NCBI GenBank assembly: GCA_051011595.1
Contig: JBPCTQ010000279.1
Span: 1-15,664 of the forward strand
Length of the DNA stretch: 15,664 nucleotides
Direction: 5' to 3'
DNA from: JAOUEE01 sp051011595
GTDB lineage: Bacteria > Actinomycetota > Acidimicrobiia > Acidimicrobiales > SHLQ01
Shown: in pieces, positions 6,184-11,918 of the stretch
How positions within the stretch are numbered: position 1 is the first letter of the stretch
Layout: every line of letters begins with the position of its first letter
Translations under genes and position numbers: made by a program
Notes under the pieces: model-generated
Databases searched by the model: none
Told to the model about the DNA's origin: nothing
Seen by the model: only the letters and a program-made list of their open reading frames with translations

Positions 6184-7257
6184 TCACACGTTGAAGCGGA
6201 ACTCCATGACGTCGCCGTCGATCGGGTGATAGTCCTTGCCCTCGGAGCGCACCTTGCCCACATCGCGCGCCGCGGCCCACGAACCACAGGCGAGGAGCTC
6301 GTCCCACTGGATGGTCTCGGCTCGGATGAAGCCTCGCTCGAAGTCGGTGTGGATGACGCCGGCACACTGGGGTGCGGTGGCCCCGGCCCGGAATGTCCAC
6401 GCCCGCGATTCCTTCTCGCCGGTGGTGAGGAAGGTCCGGAGTCCCAACACGTGGTACGCAGCCCGCACGAAGCGGGGCAACGCTCCCTCACCCAGGCCGA
6501 GGCCGTCGAGCATCTCGGCCCGCTCCTCCACCGGCAGCTGGGCCGCCTCGGCCTCGAGCTGGATACACGCACCGAACACCTCGGCCCCGGCCAGCTCGGC
6601 GGCCACCGGCGCCACCAGCGTGTCGACCTCGTCGAGTTGGTTCTCGTCGATGTTGACGATGGCCAGCACCGGTTTGTTGGTCAACAAGAAGAACGGTCGC
6701 AGCAACTCCCGCGTCTCGTCGTCGAGGCCGCTGCGATACAGCGGCGTGCCGTCCTCGAGCACCGACTCGGCCGCCTCCAACACCCGCACCTCGTCGAGGA
6801 CCGAGCGATCACCCTTGGCCTGCCGCCGCTTCTTGTCGAGCTGCTTGGTGACGCTGTCGAGATCGGCCAGGCTGAGCTCGATCTCGAGCACCCGGAGGTG
6901 CTCGAGGGGATCGGTGGGGCCGGGTACGTCGGGGTCGGCGAACGCCCGGAGCACGAACACGATGGCGTCGACCTCGCGGATGCCGGCCAGAAACATGTTG
7001 CCGAGCCCTTCACCTTGATGGGCTCCTTCCACCAGACCACCGATGTCGGTGAACTGCAAGCTGGCCGCCACCACGTTCTGGCTCGCCGACATCTCGGCCA
7101 GCTGGTCGAGGCGCTGATCGAAGACCTTGGCGACACCCACGTTGGGGTCGGTGGTGGCGAAGGCATAGGGGGCCGCCAACACGCTGCCGCCGGTGAGTGC
7201 GTTGTACAACGACGATTTGCCGGCGTTGGGCAAACCCACGAATCCGAACCGTTCCAC
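6184..7257 (-). CDS. ychF: Ribosome-binding ATPase YchF (Obg-like, OLA1 family)
   Basis: 357 residues, close to E. coli YchF (363). The P-loop GLPNAGKSS lies at 8-16 and the G3 motif DIGGLVEGAHQGEGLG at 71-86. The nucleotide-specificity motif is NIDE at 202-205, which is the NxxE form that makes this family prefer ATP over GTP. A helical arm (about 125-195) and a C-terminal TGS domain (about 275-357, ending GDVMEFRFNV) complete the usual architecture. It is a ubiquitous cytoplasmic ATPase that binds ribosomes and affects stress responses. The GTG start is supported by GAGGAG (complement of 7263-7268) five bases upstream, so unlike its neighbours it has a real leader. It is transcribed away from the PHP gene. 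Confidence 0.96.
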   Translation of the reverse strand: MERFGFVGLPNAGKSSLYNALTGGSVLAAPYAFATTDPNVGVAKVFDQRLDQLAEMSASQNVVAASLQFTDIGGLVEGAHQGEGLGNMFLAGIREVDAIVFVLRAFADPDVPGPTDPLEHLRVLEIELSLADLDSVTKQLDKKRRQAKGDRSVLDEVRVLEAAESVLEDGTPLYRSGLDDETRELLRPFFLLTNKPVLAIVNIDENQLDEVDTLVAPVAAELAGAEVFGACIQLEAEAAQLPVEERAEMLDGLGLGEGALPRFVRAAYHVLGLRTFLTTGEKESRAWTFRAGATAPQCAGVIHTDFERGFIRAETIQWDELLACGSWAAARDVGKVRSEGKDYHPIDGDVMEFRFNV

Positions 7258-7288
7258 TGCATCTCCTCGCCGCCACTACCGGCAGGGC

Positions 7289-7294
7289 ACCCTA
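7289..7294 (-). promoter_or_regulatory. Candidate -10 box TAGGGT of ychF
   Basis: The minus strand reads CGCCGGTAGGGTGCCC; transcription would start about 25 bases before the ychF GTG, leaving room for its Shine-Dalgarno sequence. The CCGGTAG core matches other candidate -10 regions in the window. It lies only 11 bases from the oppositely oriented PHP -10 box. Confidence 0.45.
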
Positions 7295-7305
7295 CCGGCG
7301 GTTGC

Positions 7306-7311
7306 TACGCT
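7306..7311 (+). promoter_or_regulatory. -10 hexamer TACGCT for a leaderless PHP transcript
   Basis: The order is TACGCT, CCCGAT, GTG start. The hexamer is identical to the one before DUF192, and the six-base spacing matches DUF192, metG and queF. The region where its -35 would fall overlaps the ychF promoter. Confidence 0.6.
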
Positions 7312-7317
7312 CCCGAT

Positions 7318-8352
7318 GTGGCCCACGAATCGATCGATCCCGACGTCGAGACGGCGCTCGACGCGCTGGGGCGGGCCGTGTACTTCCTCGACCGCGAACT
7401 GGCCCCCTCGGCCAAGGTGCGAGCCTTCCAGACCGCAGCGACCGTGGTGGCGGGCCTCGACGCCGCCGAGTTCGCCACCCGGCTCGAACAGCGCTCGCTC
7501 ACCGATCTCGATGGCATCGGGCCCAGCACGGCCCGGGTGATCGACGAGGCCCTGAGCGGTGTCGACGACGGCTACCTGGCCGACCTCGACGTACGCAGCC
7601 GTCTCGACGAGGGGCAGGGTGCCGACCTGCGGGCGCAGCTACGAGGCGACTGCCACATGCACAGCACCTGGTCCGACGGCGGGGCACCCATCCGCACCAT
7701 GGCCACCACGGCCCGGTCGCTCGGGCACCACTACATCGTGCTCACCGACCATTCGGCCCGTCTCACCGTGGCCCATGGCCTCGACGAGCAGCGGCTGACC
7801 ACCCAACTCGACGAGATCGCCGCCCTCAACGACGAGCTGGCCCCGTTTCGGATCCTCACCGGCATGGAAGTCGACATCTTCGAAGACGGCTCGCTCGACC
7901 TCTCCGACACCATGCTGGCCGAGCTCGACGTGGTGGTGGCCAGCGTGCACTCGAAGATGCGCCTGCCCGAGGCCGACATGACTCGCCGTATGGTCACCGC
8001 GGTGGCCAACCCCCACGTCGACGTGCTGGGTCACTGCACCAACCGCAAGCTGGTGGGCCAGGGGCGCCCGCCGTCAAACTTCGATGCCGACTACGTGTTC
8101 GCCGCCTGCGCCCAGTTCGACACGGCTGTGGAGATCAACTGCCGACCCGAACGTCAGGATCCGCCCGACGACCTCCTCGCCCTGGCCATGGAGTGGGAAT
8201 GCCGGTTGGCCATCAACACCGATGCCCACGCCCCGGGACAGCTCGAATGGCTCGTGTACGGATGCGACAAAGCCACCCGGGCCGGCGCCGATCCCGACAC
8301 CATCATCAACACGTGGGCGGCCGACGACCTGGTGGCATGGGCGGCCGGCTGA
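7318..8352 (+). CDS. HhH plus PHP-domain phosphoesterase (PolX-like, no polymerase core)
   Basis: 344 residues. The N-terminal ~105 residues are helical and include a helix-hairpin-helix motif, DLDGIGPSTARVIDEAL (63-79). The PHP domain (about 110-340) keeps the metal ligands: H113 and H115 in DCHMHS, D120, H145 in LTDHS, E184 in GMEVDI, H211 in ASVHS, H239 in GHCTN, and D302/H304 in NTDAH. This resembles family X DNA polymerases (PolX), where an HhH 8-kDa domain, a palm/fingers polymerase domain and a C-terminal PHP exonuclease occur in that order; here the polymerase part is absent. Likely activities are metal-dependent phosphoesterase or exonuclease. The frame stays open upstream to 6121 only because it runs antisense to ychF. 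GTG 7318 is chosen from the adjacent promoter and the homologous start region. Confidence 0.88.
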   Translation: MAHESIDPDVETALDALGRAVYFLDRELAPSAKVRAFQTAATVVAGLDAAEFATRLEQRSLTDLDGIGPSTARVIDEALSGVDDGYLADLDVRSRLDEGQGADLRAQLRGDCHMHSTWSDGGAPIRTMATTARSLGHHYIVLTDHSARLTVAHGLDEQRLTTQLDEIAALNDELAPFRILTGMEVDIFEDGSLDLSDTMLAELDVVVASVHSKMRLPEADMTRRMVTAVANPHVDVLGHCTNRKLVGQGRPPSNFDADYVFAACAQFDTAVEINCRPERQDPPDDLLALAMEWECRLAINTDAHAPGQLEWLVYGCDKATRAGADPDTIINTWAADDLVAWAAG

Positions 8353-8359
8353 CCATCGG

Positions 8360-8380
8360 TACCGGGGCCCGAAGCCGGTA
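8360..8380. promoter_or_regulatory. Inverted repeat TACCGG-N9-CCGGTA overlapping the bL37 promoter
   Basis: Perfect 6-base arms at 8360-8365 and 8375-8380; the right arm shares its last two bases with the TAGCCT hexamer (8379-8384). It may be an operator of the bL37 gene or a weak hairpin ending the PHP transcript, eight bases after the PHP stop. Confidence 0.4.
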
Positions 8381-8384
8381 GCCT
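8379..8384 (+). promoter_or_regulatory. -10 hexamer TAGCCT for the bL37-DCC unit
   Basis: GCCGGTAGCCT is followed by eight bases and then the ATG at 8393. There is no Shine-Dalgarno sequence, so a leaderless or nearly leaderless transcript is likely. The CCGGTAG core repeats at the ychF and BMP candidates. Confidence 0.5.
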
Positions 8385-8392
8385 CGGTTCTT

Positions 8393-8482
8393 ATGTCGAA
8401 GCGAACCCAGAAGAAGAAGGCGAACGCTCGCCGCAAGAAGGCCAACCACGGCCGCAAGCCGAACCTCGGCCGCAACAGCTGA
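8393..8482 (+). CDS. bL37-like small ribosomal protein (29 aa)
   Basis: 29-residue, strongly basic peptide starting MSKRTQKKK and carrying KANHGRKPN near the C-terminus. This pattern (M-x-KR-x-x-KK...R+K-x-ANHG++PN) closely resembles the actinobacterial ribosomal protein bL37, a roughly 24-residue protein first recognised in the mycobacterial 50S structure near the peptidyl-transferase region. It has 14 Lys/Arg residues and no acidic residue. It is so short that gene finders often miss it. It sits 40 bases after the PHP gene with its own candidate promoter, and its TGA is one base from the ATG of the following DCC gene. The family assignment is from recalled motif similarity. Confidence 0.78.
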   Translation: MSKRTQKKKANARRKKANHGRKPNLGRNS

Positions 8483-8483
8483 G

Positions 8484-8882
8484 ATGACTGCACCGACCCG
8501 CTCGGTGCTGCTCTACGACGGCGACTGCGGGTTCTGCACCCGTAGCGCCACGTTCATCGGCGACCGCCTTGCTCCGCCGGGCCAGGCGCTGCCCTGGCAG
8601 CGTGTCGATCTGGCCCGCTACGGCCTGGAGACCGACGCAGTGGCCGATGCGTCGTACTGGATCGACCAGCACGGCCGGCCCCACCGAGGCGCGGCCGCCA
8701 TCACCGGTGCCCTGGCGGCCGGCACGGGCGGATGGTCGCGGGTGGCATGGGCCTTCGACCGCGCCCCGCTCAGCTGGCTGGCGGCGGCCGTGTACCCGCT
8801 GGTGGTGCGTTTCCGGCATCGACTGCCCGGGTCCTCCGATCGGTGCGCCGTCCCGCCGTCGGAATCCGCCGGTCGACCCTGA
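8484..8882 (+). CDS. DCC-family thiol-disulfide oxidoreductase-like protein (DUF393)
   Basis: 132 residues. The N-terminal LLYDGDCGFCTRSATFI contains the DGDCxxC signature (D12, D14, C15, C18) of the DCC/YuxK family, predicted thioredoxin-like proteins with a CxxC active site. The central part has WIDQHGRPHRGAAAI, matching the usual 'substrate-loop' strand pattern, and the C-terminal third has the typical 'YPLVVRFRHRLPG' segment. C121 is a third cysteine. Substrates of this family are not established. The start codon is one base after the bL37 stop, so the two genes form a unit and probably share translation by re-initiation. The length is normal for the family. Confidence 0.85.
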   Translation: MTAPTRSVLLYDGDCGFCTRSATFIGDRLAPPGQALPWQRVDLARYGLETDAVADASYWIDQHGRPHRGAAAITGALAAGTGGWSRVAWAFDRAPLSWLAAAVYPLVVRFRHRLPGSSDRCAVPPSESAGRP

Positions 8883-8902
8883 ACCCACCACCCGACCCAT
8901 AT

Positions 8903-8930
8903 TGACGACAACGTCATGCCCGGTGTGACG
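8903..8930. promoter_or_regulatory. Three TGACG half-sites upstream of the acidic lipoprotein
   Basis: TGACG (8903-8907), CGTCA (8912-8916) and TGACG (8926-8930) alternate in orientation; the first two make a perfect dyad with a 4-base spacer. They lie about 20-50 bases upstream of the proposed -35 box and could bind a dimeric regulator. Confidence 0.35.
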
Positions 8931-8946
8931 TGTGCCCGGGGTGCCG

Positions 8947-8974
8947 CTGACACCACCACTTTCCCCTCTACCCT
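8947..8974 (+). promoter_or_regulatory. Promoter of the acidic lipoprotein gene
   Basis: CTGACA (8947-8952) differs from the -35 consensus by one base, and TACCCT (8969-8974) fits the actinobacterial TANNNT -10 form; the spacer is 16 bases. Transcription would start near 8981 and give a leader of about 50 bases containing a hairpin and a strong Shine-Dalgarno sequence. Confidence 0.6.
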
Positions 8975-8984
8975 GTCCCCCGGT

Positions 8985-9025
8985 CGCTCAGGTGAGCGGC
9001 CCGGCGAGATCCCTCAGGAGGGGAT
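8985..9025 (+). promoter_or_regulatory. Structured leader with partly masked Shine-Dalgarno
   Basis: CGCTCA (8985-8990) and TGAGCG (8993-8998) form a perfect palindrome. Downstream, ATCCC (9009-9013) can pair with GGGAT (9021-9025). The Shine-Dalgarno AGGAGG (9016-9021) sits mostly in that 7-base loop, with its last G in the stem. Eight bases separate it from the ATG at 9030. Translation control by this fold is possible but unproven. Confidence 0.45.
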
Positions 9026-9029
9026 ACCT

Positions 9030-9332
9030 ATGCGTAAATCACTGCTGGTTCTGCTGAGCCTGCTCTTTGCTTTCACCCTCGTGGCGGCCGCCTGCGGCAG
9101 CGACGACGAGACCGACAACGGCGACGAGGTCGAAACCACCGACGACGCCGGCGACAGCGGATCGGCCGACTCGGAGTCCTCCGATGAGGAGATGTCCGAC
9201 GAGGAGATGACCGACGACGAGATGTCCGACGAGGAACACTCCGATGAGGAGATGACCGACGAACACTCCGACGACGAGATGTCCGACGAGATGTCCGACG
9301 AGATGTCGACCACCAGCGTGGCCGGCGAGTAG
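9030..9332 (+). CDS. Small hyper-acidic lipoprotein with Met/His-containing repeats
   Basis: 100 residues. The signal sequence MRKSLLVLLSLLFAFTLVAAAC carries a lipobox with the lipidated cysteine at C22, so the protein should be anchored on the outer face of the membrane. The mature 79 residues contain 37 Asp/Glu by my count and no Lys or Arg. Residues about 50-93 are built from repeated 'S/T-D-E/D-E-M/H' units (SDEEM, TDDEM, SDEEH, TDEHS, SDEMS). It has no recognisable enzyme or transport domain and is probably disordered; a role in binding cations or metals is only a guess. The ATG is fixed by AGGAGG eight bases upstream. It is preceded by its own promoter and faces the BMP transporter operon across a shared terminator-like hairpin. 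Confidence 0.88.
   Translation: MRKSLLVLLSLLFAFTLVAAACGSDDETDNGDEVETTDDAGDSGSADSESSDEEMSDEEMTDDEMSDEEHSDEEMTDEHSDDEMSDEMSDEMSTTSVAGE
9180..9305 (+). repeat. Degenerate GA(C/T)GAGGAGATGTCC-type tandem repeats
   Basis: This part of the acidic lipoprotein gene consists of imperfect 12-15-base units such as GACGAGATGTCC, in frame throughout. The units end with three near-identical 12-base copies (GACGAGATGTCC/GACGAGATGTCG). Slippage would alter protein length in steps of four or five residues. Confidence 0.75.
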
Positions 9333-9385
9333 TCGACCACGGTTTCGTGTGCGAACCGCTCGTTTCGGTGGCCTCCGGGTCACCG

Positions 9386-9416
9386 GGGCGGGCGGTTCGT
9401 TCGTTTTCCGCCGCCC
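9386..9416. terminator. GC-rich hairpin between convergent transcription units
   Basis: GGGC-(G)-GGCGG at 9386-9395 pairs with CCGCC-GCCC at 9408-9416, giving nine pairs with a single bulged G and a 12-base loop rich in T. It lies between the acidic lipoprotein (plus) and the second permease (minus), a natural place for a bidirectional terminator. The T-run is in the loop and not after the stem, so this is not a textbook intrinsic terminator. Confidence 0.5.
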
Positions 9417-9432
9417 GCGGCAGGGCGGTCGA

Positions 9433-10770
9433 CTACTTCGAGGGCGAGTACGGCTGGCCTTCGGCGGCCGGTGCCACCGCCCGACCCAGCGCCCCGGCCA
9501 CCACCACCAGCGTGACGAAGAACGGCAGGCTCTGGAAGAACTCGCTGGGGATACCGAAGTCGCCGATCTCGACCTGCAGGATCTGCAACCGGGTTCCCAG
9601 GGCCCGAGCAAAACCGAACAACAACGCGCCGCCGAAGGCCCCCCACGGTGTCCACTTACCGAAGATCATGGCGGCCAGGGCGATGAAACCGGCCGAGTTG
9701 GTCATGTTGTCCTCGAAACCCGACTGTGACTCCATCGAGAACCAGGCGCCGGCCAGACCAGCGATGAAACCACCCAGGATGACGGCCTGGTACCGGATGG
9801 TGATGACGTTGATCCCCAGTGTCTCGGCCGCGTGGGGATTCTCACCACACGACCGCACGCGCAGTCCCCACGCCGACCGGTACATCACCAACCAGGTGAG
9901 GAACACCACCACGTACATGGCGTAGTGCAGTGGCTTCCCGACGAACAGCGTCTCGCCCAGGATGGGGATCTCCTTGAGCAGCGGGATGGAGATCTCCGAG
10001 GTCGGTGTGCCCTTGCTGTTGCCGCTGGGCACGATGACCTCGGATCGCAGGAACCCGGTCAACCCCAGAGCGAAGAGGTTGATGACCACACCCGACACGA
10101 TCTGGTTGATCTGATACTTGATCGACAGCACCGCGTGCAGCGCAGCCAGCAGGCCGCCGGTGACGATGGCGATGAGGACGGCAAGCCACAACATCGGAGC
10201 GCTGTTGGCCGACCCGAGGATGGCGTAGGTCATGTACCCCACACCGGCCGAGGCCAACATCATGCCCTCGATGCCGATGTTGATGATGCCCGAGCGTTCG
10301 CACCACAGACCGGTCATGGCCCCCAGGGCGATCGGCGTCGCCAACACCAGAGACTCGTCGAGCAGGTTGGTGACGTTGGTCTGCGTGCGGGCCGACAAGG
10401 CCAGGCTCACCGTGAGGATGAGCGGCACCGCGAGTGCGGCGCTGATCACCTGGGCCCACAGGGCGATCCGGTCGAATCGGGCCGGCAGGAACGCCAACAC
10501 TGCGGTGACCAGGTACACCACACCGATGACGGTGGCCACCGTGCTGGGCGAGAACTCCCATTGCAGGGGATCGGGTGGCGGCTCGAAGGCCAGCGCACGG
10601 GTGTCGCTGGTGATGTTGGGGGCCACGAAGGCGATGAGGGCGATTCCGACGAGACCGAAGATGATGCCGATGATCTGACGGCGGGCGAAGCGCCGCGACG
10701 GCGCCAGCTCGCCCTGGCTGAGGTCGGTGGCCAGCCGACGGGGGATGGGCTGACCGGTCGGTGCGGTCAC
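9433..10770 (-). CDS. BMP-family nucleoside ABC transporter, permease subunit 2
   Basis: 445-residue integral membrane protein of the branched-chain/nucleoside permease superfamily. The conserved core begins near residue 135 and includes NIGIEGM (164-170) and the cytoplasmic coupling segment GENPHAAETLGIN (309-321), both shared with the other permease. The first ~130 residues are an extension with a charged 30-residue head and about three extra membrane segments (33-50, 76-95, 104-127); core-only homologues are about 300 residues. The GTG start overlaps the stop of permease 1 as GTGA, so the two are probably made in equal amounts. With the ATPase and BMP lipoprotein it should import nucleosides or related compounds. 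It is last in the operon. Confidence 0.93.
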   Translation of the reverse strand: MTAPTGQPIPRRLATDLSQGELAPSRRFARRQIIGIIFGLVGIALIAFVAPNITSDTRALAFEPPPDPLQWEFSPSTVATVIGVVYLVTAVLAFLPARFDRIALWAQVISAALAVPLILTVSLALSARTQTNVTNLLDESLVLATPIALGAMTGLWCERSGIINIGIEGMMLASAGVGYMTYAILGSANSAPMLWLAVLIAIVTGGLLAALHAVLSIKYQINQIVSGVVINLFALGLTGFLRSEVIVPSGNSKGTPTSEISIPLLKEIPILGETLFVGKPLHYAMYVVVFLTWLVMYRSAWGLRVRSCGENPHAAETLGINVITIRYQAVILGGFIAGLAGAWFSMESQSGFEDNMTNSAGFIALAAMIFGKWTPWGAFGGALLFGFARALGTRLQILQVEIGDFGIPSEFFQSLPFFVTLVVVAGALGRAVAPAAEGQPYSPSK

Positions 10771-11918
10771 GACCCCGCCAATCCCACGGTCGGGGTGGCT
10801 TCGATGTGACTGCCACCGTCACCGTGGAGCCGGAAGATGTAGCGCACGATGGCGTCGGCGGCCACGAACAGCAGCACCATCGACTGGATGATGCGCACCA
10901 CGTCGATGGAGACACCGGCCTCGGCCTGCATGAGCGGTGCCCCCGACAGCAACGAACCCCACAACAAGGCGGCCGGCATGATGGCGATGGGGTTGGCCCG
11001 GGCCAGAAGGGCGATGGCAATGCCGTCGAAACCGATGAACGCGAAGGTGCCAGGCTGGAAGAACTGGTTGGTACCCGAGACCTCGGACGCGGCGGCGATC
11101 CCGGCGAAGGAACCCGACAGGGCCATGGCCAAGATGATGATGCGGTTCACGCTGATGCCGGCGTAGTGGGCGGCGTGGGGGTTGGTGCCAACGGTGATGG
11201 TCTCGAACCCGAAGGTGGTGCGCCGCAGGATGAACGCCACCACGAGGCACAGCCCGATCATCACGAAGAGCCCGGCGTGCAGGTTGGGCTGGCTGTCGAC
11301 CAGTTCGGGCAGGCGGGCCGAATCGGCGATCGGGGCGGTTCGGGGCACACTGGCGTCGAGATCGCGGAGCACCACCGGATCGCGCGAGTTCACGATCCAG
11401 CGCACCATGAACAGGGCGATGCTGTTCAACATGATGGTGCTGATGACCTCGTGGGCGCCGGTGCGGGCCCGCAGGACACCGGGAACACCACCCCAGAAGA
11501 AGCCACCGGCGAAGCCGGCCAGGATGATGATGGGGATGGCTACGACACTCGGCAGGTCGGCCATGAACGTCCAGGTGCCGACCCACGCCGCCGTGATGCC
11601 GCCGACCAGGAGCTGGCCCTCGGCACCGATGTTGAACAGCCCGGCCCGGAAAGCGAAGGCCAGGGCCAGGGCGGACCCGATGAACGGCACCGATCGGGCG
11701 ATCGAACCGGCGATGCGTTCGGGGCTGCCGAACATGCCGCGCAGCAACGCCCAGTAGGCCTCGAACGGGTTGATACCGATGATGGCGATCAGCACCCCAC
11801 CGACGATGAACGACAACAAGATGGCGTACAGCGGGATCAGGATGGGTTGGAGATCCCATGCCGTGCGGACCTTCTGGGGAAGGCTCTGGGCCTCGCCGTT
11901 GCCGGCTTTGCCGTTCAT
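10767..11918 (-). CDS. BMP-family nucleoside ABC transporter, permease subunit 1
   Basis: 383-residue inner-membrane permease. It has a 25-residue cytoplasmic head, a first membrane segment at about 25-48, the family segment NIGAEGQ (96-102), and the coupling loop VGTNPHAAHYAGIS (243-256) that contacts the ATPase. Length and motifs match the first permease of BMP-type nucleoside transporters (as in the RnsC/NupP kind of system). Its ATG overlaps the ATPase stop as ATGA, and GGAGGT inside the last ATPase codons sits six bases upstream as a ribosome site. Its own stop overlaps the start of permease 2. It forms a heterodimeric channel with permease 2. Confidence 0.94.
   Translation of the reverse strand: MNGKAGNGEAQSLPQKVRTAWDLQPILIPLYAILLSFIVGGVLIAIIGINPFEAYWALLRGMFGSPERIAGSIARSVPFIGSALALAFAFRAGLFNIGAEGQLLVGGITAAWVGTWTFMADLPSVVAIPIIILAGFAGGFFWGGVPGVLRARTGAHEVISTIMLNSIALFMVRWIVNSRDPVVLRDLDASVPRTAPIADSARLPELVDSQPNLHAGLFVMIGLCLVVAFILRRTTFGFETITVGTNPHAAHYAGISVNRIIILAMALSGSFAGIAAASEVSGTNQFFQPGTFAFIGFDGIAIALLARANPIAIMPAALLWGSLLSGAPLMQAEAGVSIDVVRIIQSMVLLFVAADAIVRYIFRLHGDGGSHIEATPTVGLAGS

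Noticed and set aside
6121..7317. Upstream extension of the PHP open frame to 743 codons
   Set aside because: The extension lies antisense to ychF, has no domain similarity, and a promoter and start codon for the PHP gene sit at 7306-7320.
9014..9340. Minus-strand ORF rich in Ser/Ile/Asp opposite the acidic lipoprotein
   Set aside because: It merely mirrors the repeat units; the plus strand has promoter, Shine-Dalgarno and lipoprotein signal.
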